Of a stretch of DNA of 34,232 nt, positions 7,942 to 14,802 are shown piece after piece. The stretch is from positions 1-34,232 of the forward strand of contig URAG01000018.1 in assembly GCA_900545755.1 (NCBI GenBank). Direction: 5' to 3'. The translations under genes were made by a program, and so were the position numbers. The stretch comes from an uncultured Cloacibacillus sp. (lineage in GTDB: Bacteria > Synergistota > Synergistia > Synergistales > Synergistaceae). Position 1 is the stretch's first letter. Every line of letters starts with the position of its first letter. The notes under the pieces are model-generated. The model was given only the letters and a program-made list of their open reading frames with translations. It was not told the origin of the DNA and searched no databases.

Positions 7942-8085
7942 CGTATGCGCAGTCAACGATGCGAAGCGTCGGCTTTTTGTTTTTTGCATCGTCGCGCAAA
8001 AGGTTCGTCTGCGTTTTTGCACTGTTATATTAGAGTAAGTCCATTAGATTTTATCCAATATATTACGCGTTGAGGGGGCTGGACT

Positions 8086-8526
8086 ATGCTGAAAAAGGAA
8101 GATGTATTACAAGGTTTTTTCAAAGGCGTCTGTTGCTCTATGGCTGTTTTTGGCGAGGCGGCGCGGGAGCATGGAATGGACGAAGCGGCGGCGCGCAGGA
8201 TAGCCTCGTGCTTCGGCTCTGGGATGGAACATGCAGGGCTATGCGGCTGCGTTACGGGCGCTTATATGGCGCTCGGATTGAAATACGGCGCCGGCGGGCC
8301 TGGCGAAACTGAAAAACTTGCACAGCTGAGAGAGAAAAAGGCGGAGTTCGAGCGGCGCTTTTCTGAACGCTGGGGGAGTCTTGAATGTACGAAGATGCTC
8401 GGCGGCCTCGACCCTGCGCGCCCCGATGAGTTAAAAGCCGCCGTAGAACGCGGGCTCTTTGAGTCCGTCTGCGCGCCCGCGGTATGCGACGCCTGCGCGA
8501 TACTGAAAGAGCTAGACGAAGAATGA
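8086..8526 (+). CDS. C_GCAxxG_C_C family putative redox protein
   Basis: The small 146-residue protein is unusually rich in cysteine: positions 16, 17, 42, 53, 55, 101, 129, 134 and 137. The core reads LCGCVTGAYMALGLKYG (52-68), which matches the CGAxxG signature of the C_GCAxxG_C_C family, with Ala replaced by Cys. A C-terminal C-x4-C-x2-C (129-137) completes the pattern. Members are proposed redox proteins, often beside transporters, and the true function is unknown. GAGGGGG sits 7 bases before the ATG. Its stop overlaps the start of the radical SAM gene (ATGA), so the two are translationally coupled and probably work together. It follows the terminator of the Grd-like cluster, so it is likely a separate transcription unit. 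Confidence 0.78.
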   Translation: MLKKEDVLQGFFKGVCCSMAVFGEAAREHGMDEAAARRIASCFGSGMEHAGLCGCVTGAYMALGLKYGAGGPGETEKLAQLREKKAEFERRFSERWGSLECTKMLGGLDPARPDELKAAVERGLFESVCAPAVCDACAILKELDEE

Positions 8527-9512
8527 GGGGGTTCATCGACGAGTGTAAGGCAAAGTGTCTTGCCGGTGAACCGCTTTCGCGCGATGAGATAATTTCTCTG
8601 CTCCGCGTCGAAGCCGAAAGCGCAGACGGCGCATATCTGCGCACGGCGGCGCGCGAGGCCGCGGCGAAAATCGCGGGCGGCAGGGGCTACATTTGGTGTG
8701 CAGTCGGTATGGACTATGCGCCTTGTCCTATGAACTGCAAATTTTGCTCCTTCGGCGAGAAGTGGGGAATAGTGAAAGAGCCGCGCCGCGTCATGCCGGA
8801 GGAAATCGTAAGCCGCGCCCGCCGGTACGCGGAGATGGGCGCGGCTTACATCGTTTTGCGCACGACCGAGTTCTACTGCCTCGACAGGCTGCTCGGCTTT
8901 ATACCGGAGATACGCGCGCAAATTCCTGGCGGCTGCGCTATAGTGCTGAACACTGGCGAGCTTGACGTGGCGGCTGCCGCGAAGACGAAGGCGGCGGGCG
9001 TTTACGGCGTCTATCATGCTCTGCGGCTGCGCGAAGGGACGGATACGCCGTTCGACCCCGCGGAGCGCTCAGCCACGATGAAGAATGTCTCAGCCTCTGG
9101 CATGACGCTGATCAGCCTAGTGGAGCCGATAGGCTGCGAGCATACTGACGAAGAAATAGCTGACAGCTTCCTCAACGCAGTAGCCTGCGGCGCGAAGATT
9201 TGCGGCGCGATGGCCCGCTTCCCAGTAATGGGCACGCCCTTCGGCTCTTCGCCGATGATAAGCGGCGCGCGCCTTGCGCATGTAGTCGCGGCTCTGCGCC
9301 TCTCCGGCGGCTCTGCGGTGCGCGATATATGCGTCCACAAGGCGACGCCCGAGGCGTTAGAAAGCGGAGCCAACGTCATAGTCGTCGAATCCGGAGCGAT
9401 ACCGCGCGATTCGGACTTTTCGGAAAAGGACTGGGCCGGCGTAGACATGGCGCGAGCGAGGGCTATGCTTGACTCTGCGGGGTACGAAATATCCCTGCCG
9501 CCAGCGCAGTGA
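8523..9512 (+). CDS. Radical SAM protein, biotin-synthase-like barrel
   Basis: The 329-residue protein is a radical S-adenosylmethionine enzyme. The cluster motif C-x3-C-x2-C is Cys68, Cys72 and Cys75 in YAPCPMNCKFCSF. A barrel of BioB/HydE-like character follows, with VLNTGEL near 141-147 and VEPIGCEHTDEEI near 200-212. The C-terminal part (SGANVIVVESGAIPRD, about 288-303) recalls the end of biotin-synthase-like proteins. I chose the start at 8523 because its ATGA overlaps the stop of the previous gene; a longer start at 8484 would overlap that gene by 43 bases. The reaction cannot be predicted. Coupling to a Cys-rich small protein suggests a dedicated partner, which might be an electron donor, sulfur donor or substrate. 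Confidence 0.85.
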   Translation: MRGFIDECKAKCLAGEPLSRDEIISLLRVEAESADGAYLRTAAREAAAKIAGGRGYIWCAVGMDYAPCPMNCKFCSFGEKWGIVKEPRRVMPEEIVSRARRYAEMGAAYIVLRTTEFYCLDRLLGFIPEIRAQIPGGCAIVLNTGELDVAAAAKTKAAGVYGVYHALRLREGTDTPFDPAERSATMKNVSASGMTLISLVEPIGCEHTDEEIADSFLNAVACGAKICGAMARFPVMGTPFGSSPMISGARLAHVVAALRLSGGSAVRDICVHKATPEALESGANVIVVESGAIPRDSDFSEKDWAGVDMARARAMLDSAGYEISLPPAQ

Positions 9513-9560
9513 TGCGGCGCGGCATAAGTTATGTCATACAGCGTAATGTGTTGTGAATGA

Positions 9561-9598
9561 AAAACGCCGGAGCGGAAAAATTCCCCGCCCGGCGTTTT
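9561..9598. terminator. Bidirectional terminator between convergent genes
   Basis: The inverted repeat AAAACGCCGG (9561-9570) with CCGGCGTTTT (9589-9598) has an A run on one side and a T run on the other. It lies between the stop of the radical SAM gene and the stop of the minus-strand secreted-protein gene, and can serve both. Confidence 0.88.
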
Positions 9599-9630
9599 GA
9601 TGTAGATTTTTTGAATTACTGGCGGCGTCG

Positions 9631-10569
9631 TTACTTCTCGGCCGTCACCTCGGCGAGCCGTCCGTCCTCGAAGAGTACGCGGACTGTATACTTCGCGTTG
9701 CTGCGTCCTTTTTTATCCTCGTCGAAGGCTACGTAGAGCTTTTTCGCCTGCCCAGGCTTGATTGAAATTGAGCCGTCCTTGTCGTTGAGCTTCTTCGGCG
9801 ACGAAATGCGCCCACTGAGGATCACCGCGGCGGGATTGCCGTTGCCCGGTATCGTGTCCCACGTCTTGCCGCTCCTCTCGTTTGTGACGCTGACTCCGGT
9901 TATAGCGGCGTTGGCTCCGTCGACTGAAAGCTCGATGAAGCTGTCTGGATTCATGTTTGCTGCGGCTCTTTCAGTCTGTCCTGCGAAATCGTATTTCCCA
10001 ACGCCGGTGTATTTGGCGGTTATCTTCGCGCTGGATCTTCCGCCCTTCTTTCCGTCTTCCCTGAATTTTTTGTCCCTATCGTCCCTGCCTGGCTTCCTGA
10101 ACTGACGCGCAGCAGCGGCCTGCGTCGATGCGCTCGACGTCTCTCCGCCTATCATCTCGACGGTCGCGGTGAATTTCGAATCTTCCGGTATTGCTTCCGC
10201 CGCATCGTTTACAAGAAGCGTCAGCTTTGTAACAAGCAGGACCGGTATAGGTTTCATGCTTCCCCCTTTGTTGACAGCCTCGCCTTTTGCATTCTTGACT
10301 AGCAGGAAGTTGCGTCTGCCGGAAGAGCTCCATTCTTCGCCAGTCGTCTCGTTCCTCAGCGTGATCGACTTGATCGCCTGCGCGCCGCTGACGGCGATGG
10401 TGAATTCCGCGTCCTTCGTGCCGTCGGGCGCGCCGCCGCGTTTCCCGATTTCGTCTTCTTGGACTCCCGCGTAGTCCAGCGACTCAACCTTGAGCGAAGG
10501 CCCTGCGTACGCTGCGGCAGCGACGGACATCAACGCCGCGGACAGTGCTAAAATGATAAACTTCCTCAT
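9631..10569 (-). CDS. Secreted protein with two related beta-type repeats, function unknown
   Basis: The 312-residue protein has a Sec signal peptide (MRKF, hydrophobic stretch, cleavage near A-Y-A at 22). The mature part looks like two diverged copies of one domain. Copy one is about 52-135, with IKSITLRNETTGEEW. Copy two is about 210-310, with ITGVSVTNERSGKTW and a SISIKPGQAKKLYVAF strand. A charged, Lys/Arg/Asp-rich linker (about 152-180) joins them. Both copies resemble beta-sandwich modules, but I recognise no named family. AGGGAGA lies 8 bases before the ATG at 10569; a TTG two codons upstream is less likely. It is a single gene with a terminator after it. An exported or surface-bound role is inferred from the signal peptide only. 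Confidence 0.7.
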   Translation of the reverse strand: MRKFIILALSAALMSVAAAAYAGPSLKVESLDYAGVQEDEIGKRGGAPDGTKDAEFTIAVSGAQAIKSITLRNETTGEEWSSSGRRNFLLVKNAKGEAVNKGGSMKPIPVLLVTKLTLLVNDAAEAIPEDSKFTATVEMIGGETSSASTQAAAARQFRKPGRDDRDKKFREDGKKGGRSSAKITAKYTGVGKYDFAGQTERAAANMNPDSFIELSVDGANAAITGVSVTNERSGKTWDTIPGNGNPAAVILSGRISSPKKLNDKDGSISIKPGQAKKLYVAFDEDKKGRSNAKYTVRVLFEDGRLAEVTAEK

Positions 10570-10679
10570 TATCAATTCTCCCTTAGTTTCAATTTTTAGC
10601 GCCCTGCGCTATTATTTTACAACAAATTTTGTGTTTTATGAAATGTAATAATACCTCGCTTCAAAACGGACAAAAAGCG

Positions 10680-10708
10680 TTGACATATACCCCGCATAGG
10701 TATATAAA
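10680..10708 (+). promoter_or_regulatory. Sigma-70-type promoter of the csoR-like gene
   Basis: TTGACA (10680-10685) and TATAAA (10703-10708) are separated by 17 bases, close to the ideal housekeeping promoter. The promoter is overlapped by the first palindrome of the operator, which fits simple repression. Confidence 0.78.
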
Positions 10709-10732
10709 AACACTATACCTATGCGGGGTATA
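10686..10732. promoter_or_regulatory. Double palindromic operator, CsoR-type
   Basis: Two 19-base sites, 10686-10704 and 10714-10732, are perfect reverse complements of each other with a 9-base spacer. Each site is also a palindrome, TATACC-N7-GGTATA, with a GC-rich core holding CCCC or GGGG. This resembles the TATACCCC/GGGGTATA-type sites of CsoR-family repressors. The next gene encodes such a repressor 29 bases downstream, so autorepression is expected. Confidence 0.8.
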
Positions 10733-10761
10733 ATTTCGTGGTTTACTGGAGGTGGCCTGAT

Positions 10762-11037
10762 ATGACGATGGAGCCGCCGTCGCACGCGGAGAATATACCG
10801 AGGCTGAACCGCGCGGCTGGCCAAATAGAGGGCGTTAAAAAAATGATTGAGGAGCGGCGTAGCTGTGCAGATATAATAGCGCAGCTACGCGCGGCCCGCT
10901 CGGCTCTCAAGGCGGTCGAGTCGAATATTCTCAAAAGGCATTTACAGCATTGCGTAGCGCAGTCCTTCGACTGCGGCGCGGACAAAGACGAAAAAATCAA
11001 AGAACTCCAAAAGCTCTTCGACAGCTTCTACGAATGA
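10762..11037 (+). CDS. CsoR/RcnR-family metal-sensing transcriptional repressor
   Basis: The 91-residue all-helical regulator of the CsoR/RcnR/FrmR family binds DNA as a tetramer and releases it on metal or thiol signals. The N-terminal RLNRAAGQIEGVKKMIEE segment is the family DNA-binding signature. The ligand triad C-x24-H-x3-C is present as Cys35, His60 and Cys64, matching the Cu(I) set Cys36-His61-Cys65 of Mycobacterium CsoR. Copper sensing is therefore plausible; a persulfide-sensing (CstR-like) role is an alternative. ATG 10762 has GGAGGT at good spacing, whereas a GTG at 10738 has none. It is autoregulated by the double palindrome just upstream. The next gene encodes an MBL-fold hydrolase, not a copper pump. 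Confidence 0.88.
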   Translation: MTMEPPSHAENIPRLNRAAGQIEGVKKMIEERRSCADIIAQLRAARSALKAVESNILKRHLQHCVAQSFDCGADKDEKIKELQKLFDSFYE

Positions 11038-11051
11038 CAGGGGGAGAAAAA

Positions 11052-11834
11052 ATGAAATTTTGGCAGATTCGCGGCGCGACGTCGGTTGTAGAATACGCGG
11101 ACGCACGCATACTCGTTGATCCGTTTTTCGCGGAGAAGGATGCTTATCCGCCGCTTGAGGATTCGTTCCATCCTGAGCTTAGATGGCCGACTGCGCCGCT
11201 GCCATGCGGACCTGACGAAATTACGCATGGGATCGACGCTGTGCTTGTTACGCATTTGCACCCTGACCATCTCGACGAAGCGGCGGTGAAGGCGCTCGAC
11301 AAAAAAATAAAGCTTTTCACTCAGGATGAATGGGATGCGGAGCATATTAGCGCGATGGGGTTTGCTAACGTTGAAATTTTGCAATATGGCGGAACGGTTT
11401 TTAAAAGAGCGACGCTTTACAAGACTGACTGCGTTCACGGCCTGGCCGTCAAAACGAAACCGTATTACGACAAACTCGGCATCCGCGGAGACGCCTGCGG
11501 CGCCGTATTCAGGGGTGCTGGAGAGCCTGTTTTCTACCTCGCGGGCGATACTATATGGACTGACTGCGTGCGTAAAACTATAGAAAAATATTCGCCTGAC
11601 GTCATAGCCGTCAACGCCGCGGGCGCGCAGCTGCGCGAGAGCGGCCTGATCATCATGGGAACGGAGGACGTGCGCAAAGTCCGCGAGGCCGCGCCTAAGG
11701 CGCGCATCGTAGTCACGCACATGGACGCCGTGCCGCATGCTTCGGTGAGCCGCGACGATATGAAAAAATTCATCGCTGAAAATCATATAGAAAATATATG
11801 CGTACCGGAGGACGGCGAAACTTTGAACTTATAG
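11052..11834 (+). CDS. MBL-fold metallo-hydrolase (UlaG-like)
   Basis: The 260-residue metallo-beta-lactamase-fold protein carries the metal motif HLHPDHLD (about 75-82, the family HxHxDH). The start FWQIRGATSVVEYADARILVDP is typical of the UlaG/lactonase-like branch. Further metal positions are likely in LAGDTIW (about 170-176) and VVTHMDAVPH (about 222-231). The reaction is unknown; relatives include lactonases and phosphodiesterases. I chose the ATG at 11052, preceded by CAGGGGGAG. It lies 14 bases after the CsoR-like gene on the same strand, so the two are co-transcribed under the palindromic operator and its expression should respond to the same signal. Confidence 0.8.
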   Translation: MKFWQIRGATSVVEYADARILVDPFFAEKDAYPPLEDSFHPELRWPTAPLPCGPDEITHGIDAVLVTHLHPDHLDEAAVKALDKKIKLFTQDEWDAEHISAMGFANVEILQYGGTVFKRATLYKTDCVHGLAVKTKPYYDKLGIRGDACGAVFRGAGEPVFYLAGDTIWTDCVRKTIEKYSPDVIAVNAAGAQLRESGLIIMGTEDVRKVREAAPKARIVVTHMDAVPHASVSRDDMKKFIAENHIENICVPEDGETLNL

Positions 11835-11859
11835 CCAGCCCAAAAGGCCGCCGTAATTA

Positions 11860-11970
11860 AAAAATCTGCCGTTCCGCATATTAGCCGCGCAGATCTTCGC
11901 GCACGGCGCGCTTGCGGAACAGCAGATTTTTGCCGGAGCGCTTGCCGGCTGCGGCAGACGCCCCCCGGCA
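11860..11970. other. Nested inverted repeats before the LarC-like gene
   Basis: A 19-bp inverted repeat with one mismatch (11860-11878 with 11913-11931) encloses further GC-rich self-complementary bases. A second repeat (TGCCGG at 11931-11936 with CCGGCA at 11965-11970, extended by flanking A/T bases) follows directly. It may act as a terminator for the MBL gene or as an mRNA structure controlling the LarC-like gene, or it may be a remnant of a small mobile repeat. Confidence 0.5.
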
Positions 11971-12015
11971 AATTTTGCTCCTTTGAGCTAAAATAAAGGC
12001 GGAGGCGGTGACGCT

Positions 12016-12489
12016 GTGGCGGAAGAAAAATCCGGCGGCCTCGTAAAGGGGTGCGCCGTCGAGATATGCGCGAATATAGACGATATGACCGGCGAGGACC
12101 TAGGCGCTGCAATGGACCTGTTGCTTGACGCGGGTGCGCTCGACGTATGGTTCGAGCCGATACAGATGAAGAAGAACCGTCCCGCGGTGAAATTCTGCGC
12201 GCTTGCTCTGCCGGAAGACAAAGAGCGGATCGCGGAGCTCACGCTGCGACACACGACGACGCTTGGCGTTCGTATGCGCGAGGTTGAACGGCTGATGCTG
12301 GCGCGCGAGTCGCGCGCCGTCGAGACGCGCTTTGGAAGCGTGCGCGTGAAGCGAGGATTACGCGGCGGCGAGGTAATAAAAGAGATGCCCGAGTACGACG
12401 ATGTGCGGCGGATAGCGCGCGAGACGGGGCTCCCGATGAGCGCAGTGCGCGCAGCGGTGGCGGAAGATGCGGAAATTCAGGCACTTTAA
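12016..12489 (+). CDS. Stand-alone LarC C-terminal domain protein (nickel-pincer cofactor synthesis)
   Basis: The 157-residue protein matches the C-terminal half of LarC (called LarC2 in Lactobacillus), the CTP-dependent nickel insertase that finishes the nickel-pincer cofactor of LarA. Signatures are ANIDDMTGEDLGAAMDLLL near 18-36, DAGALDVWFEPIQMKKNRP near 37-55, and HTTTLGVRMREVER near 78-91. Full LarC is about 400 residues. Here the N-terminal half is absent, and the previous gene ends only 181 bases upstream, so it cannot be hidden in another frame. It starts at GTG 12016 with GGAGG ten bases before. The end overlaps the DUF1653 gene by 23 bases. The LarA-like gene lies 7 kb upstream. LarC1 may be encoded elsewhere. 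Confidence 0.82.
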   Translation: MAEEKSGGLVKGCAVEICANIDDMTGEDLGAAMDLLLDAGALDVWFEPIQMKKNRPAVKFCALALPEDKERIAELTLRHTTTLGVRMREVERLMLARESRAVETRFGSVRVKRGLRGGEVIKEMPEYDDVRRIARETGLPMSAVRAAVAEDAEIQAL

Positions 12490-12688
12490 GGGCGGCGAGT
12501 ACGAGTTCATCGGCATAGCGCACCACTCGGAGACCGAGGAAGAGTTCGTTGTCTACCGTCCGCTTTACAACGACAGCGGCCTTTGGATAAGGCCGAAGAA
12601 GATGTTTTTTGAAAACGTCGAAGTAAACGGCGCGTTCGTGCCGCGCTTTCAGGAAATAGAAGACGACTGGAGGGCTGACAATGAGTGA
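12467..12688 (+). CDS. DUF1653 domain protein
   Basis: This 73-residue protein consists of a single DUF1653 domain, recognisable by RHFKGGEYEFIGIAHHSET (5-23), EEFVVYRPLY and the closing GLWIRPKKMFFENV segment. The family is widespread and small, and its function is unknown; the domain is often a stand-alone protein. It overlaps the LarC-like gene before it by 23 bases and the sirtuin gene after it by 8 bases. The three are therefore translationally coupled in one operon. Confidence 0.85.
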   Translation: MRKFRHFKGGEYEFIGIAHHSETEEEFVVYRPLYNDSGLWIRPKKMFFENVEVNGAFVPRFQEIEDDWRADNE

Positions 12689-13412
12689 AGAAATGGCGAA
12701 ACGTGTGGCCGCGCTCATACGCGGCAAGGGCGTCGTGATATTCAGCGGAGCGGGGCTCAGCACTGAGTCCGGCCTTATGGACTTCCGCTCGAAGGACGGA
12801 ATTTGGGCGCACGCAGACCCGACGCGCCTCGCTTCCGTCGGCGTGCTTGAAAACAACTACGACGAATTTCTCGCATTTTACAAGGCGCGCCTATTCGTGC
12901 CCGACGAGGTGCAGCCGAACGTCGGCCACAAGCTCATTGCCGAATGGGAGAAGCGCGGCTACGTCGACGGCGTCATAACGCAGAACGTCGACCGCCTGCA
13001 CCAGAAGGCCGGTTCAGTCAACGTATGGGAGCTGCACGGCAGCCTCGAGCCCGTCTACTGCCACAGCTGCGGCAGGCCGGGCGACAGGGATGACTTCCTA
13101 GCTGGAAAACCGTGCTCCTATTGCGGCGGGCATCTGCGCCCGAGCGTAGTGCTCTTCGGCGAAATGCTGCCGCAGCGCGCGCTAGAAGCAGCCGACCAAA
13201 TGAGCCGGCAGTGCCGCACATTCATAGTGCTCGGCTCGTCGCTCGTCGTCTCTCCCGCGAACTACTTCCCGAGGGAGGCGAAGATGAACGGCGCTGAGCT
13301 TGTGATAATCAACCGCGATCCGACGCCGCTCGACGGTATGGCGGACGTCGTGGTACATGAAGGAATAGGCGCGTTTCTGACAGAAGTGGAGAAGTTCGTA
13401 GAACTGCCGTAG
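12681..13412 (+). CDS. cobB: NAD-dependent protein deacylase, sirtuin (Sir2/CobB family)
   Basis: This cytoplasmic sirtuin of 243 residues removes acyl groups from lysines using NAD+. Visible features are the NAD-binding GAGLSTESGLMDFRS (23-37), QNVDRLHQKAG (101-111), the catalytic His119 in WELHGS, and the zinc site Cys127/Cys130 with Cys145/Cys148. The second NAD-contact block is VLGSSLVVSPA (183-193). All key residues are present. GGAGGG lies before ATG 12681, which overlaps the preceding DUF1653 gene. It ends the larC2-DUF1653-sirtuin unit. The position of the zinc ribbon and the overall length are typical of bacterial sirtuins. Substrate preference (acetyl, succinyl or other) is not evident. 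Confidence 0.93.
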   Translation: MSEEMAKRVAALIRGKGVVIFSGAGLSTESGLMDFRSKDGIWAHADPTRLASVGVLENNYDEFLAFYKARLFVPDEVQPNVGHKLIAEWEKRGYVDGVITQNVDRLHQKAGSVNVWELHGSLEPVYCHSCGRPGDRDDFLAGKPCSYCGGHLRPSVVLFGEMLPQRALEAADQMSRQCRTFIVLGSSLVVSPANYFPREAKMNGAELVIINRDPTPLDGMADVVVHEGIGAFLTEVEKFVELP

Positions 13413-13515
13413 TAAATTTAGAAAAACTGAATTCAGCGCTAATATAGCCGCCAGTTACAGAGAGGAACGGCGGAATGACGTCCGCTGAAGAACATTGGGT
13501 TGCAATATAAAAAAG

Positions 13516-13560
13516 AAGACGGCACGCGCCGCAAAAGAACCCCGCGGTGCGTACCGTCTT
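13516..13560. terminator. Terminator between convergent sirtuin and gpsA genes
   Basis: AAGACGG-ACGC-CCGC arms pair with GCGG-GCGT-CCGTCTT with two single mismatches (13516-13560), and TTATGTTTTTT follows. It lies between the ends of a plus-strand and a minus-strand gene. Confidence 0.78.
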
Positions 13561-13603
13561 TATGTTTTTTGCCGCGCTCTGCAAAAAGCGCGCCGCGGAA
13601 TTC

Positions 13604-14599
13604 TTACAGCCGCATCTCTGACTTCAGCGGACGCGCGAAAAGCTCCTTTATAAGCTCCTGCGGACGTTCACCTTTGTAGAGCACGCGGTAGACGGCCTCC
13701 GCTATCGGCATCTCGACGCCGAACTTCTTGCTGTTCTCGACGACGGCGCGCACCGTGTAGGCCCCCTCTGCAACCTGACCGAGGGACTCGACAGCCTCGT
13801 CGAAGCTCATACCGTTGCCTATAGCAAGTCCGAGACGGAAGTTGCGCGAGAACATGCTGTAACAGGTGACTATAAGGTCGCCAACGCCTGCGAGCCCCGA
13901 TAGCGTAAGCGGCGAAGCGCCTAGCTTCACTCCGAAACGCATGATCTCGGCGAGACCGCGCGAGGCGAGCGCCGCCATCGCGTTGTCTCCGAGGTCGAGC
14001 GCCTTGGCTACGCCCGCGGCCACCGCGTAGATGTTCTTCGTCGCGCCGCCGACCTCTAGGCCGATTACGTCCGTTCCCGTGTAGACGCGGAAGTTGTTGC
14101 CGCTCACTATCTCCTGCCAGCCTTTGGCCTCATCCTCGTCCGCCGAAGCGAGCGCGACAGTCGTCGGACGGCCTACGAGGACCTCTTCCGCGTGGCTCGG
14201 CCCGGAGAGCGCCGAATATTTGAGGAATGGGCAGCACTCTGCGTAAACTTTGTGAAGCAGGTCGCCCGTAGAAATCTCTATGCCTTTGGCAAGGTTGAGT
14301 ATGTGCCCCTCGCGTTCACCGCGGGAGGCGACCTTCTCGCAGACCTCTCGCACGAACTGCGTCGGGATCGCCATTATGTAGCGGTTGGAAAAATTCAGCG
14401 CCGCGTCGAGATCCGTCGTGCAGTTCACACTGCGCGGCAGCTCAGTATCGCGGAAGCAGAAGTTGTTGTGCCGCGTCTCGGTTATAGCCTTCGCCTGTTT
14501 CTCGTCTATCGTCCACATGAGCGCTTCGTTGCCGAGCGACGCGAGATGTACGGCCATCGCCGTCCCAAAGCTCCCCGCGCCGAGGATGGTTATATTCAT
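13604..14599 (-). CDS. gpsA: NAD(P)-dependent glycerol-3-phosphate dehydrogenase
   Basis: The enzyme reduces dihydroxyacetone phosphate to sn-glycerol 3-phosphate, the backbone of phospholipids, in the cytoplasm. The 331-residue protein begins with the Rossmann motif ILGAGSFGTA (5-14). It carries the conserved AIPTQFVRE segment, NLAKGIE, the ALSGPSHAEEV block, the catalytic-lysine region GLEVGGATKNIYAVAAG and GLAGVGDLIVTC. Length and motif order are canonical. I chose the ATG at 14599, preceded by GGGGGAG. A longer reading frame to 14731 would add 44 residues that do not belong to the family and would run into the rex promoter region. It is divergent from rex. Confidence 0.95.
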   Translation of the reverse strand: MNITILGAGSFGTAMAVHLASLGNEALMWTIDEKQAKAITETRHNNFCFRDTELPRSVNCTTDLDAALNFSNRYIMAIPTQFVREVCEKVASRGEREGHILNLAKGIEISTGDLLHKVYAECCPFLKYSALSGPSHAEEVLVGRPTTVALASADEDEAKGWQEIVSGNNFRVYTGTDVIGLEVGGATKNIYAVAAGVAKALDLGDNAMAALASRGLAEIMRFGVKLGASPLTLSGLAGVGDLIVTCYSMFSRNFRLGLAIGNGMSFDEAVESLGQVAEGAYTVRAVVENSKKFGVEMPIAEAVYRVLYKGERPQELIKELFARPLKSEMRL

Positions 14600-14731
14600 G
14601 TCGCTCCCCCATTCACATTCAATCGCCGCACCTATGCGCGGCCTATAGATTTCTTCATTATAGCACAGCGCATTCCCGCGTATTACCAAGCTTTTTCGCC
14701 GTAATACTTCAAGTCTTGACTTACTGCCCAC

Positions 14732-14767
14732 TTGAAGAATTGTAATATCGATATATAATTATCGATA
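14732..14767 (+). promoter_or_regulatory. Putative rex promoter with flanking TATCGATA repeats
   Basis: TTGAAG (14732-14737) and a perfect TATAAT (14754-14759) are 16 bases apart. The TATAAT is bracketed by two copies of the palindrome TATCGATA (14746-14753 and 14760-14767). They could form an operator over the promoter. They do not match the usual Rex box, so the binding protein is unclear. Confidence 0.55.
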
Positions 14768-14802
14768 GAACGGCGGTCATGATAGGACGAGGAGTGAAGG
14801 GT

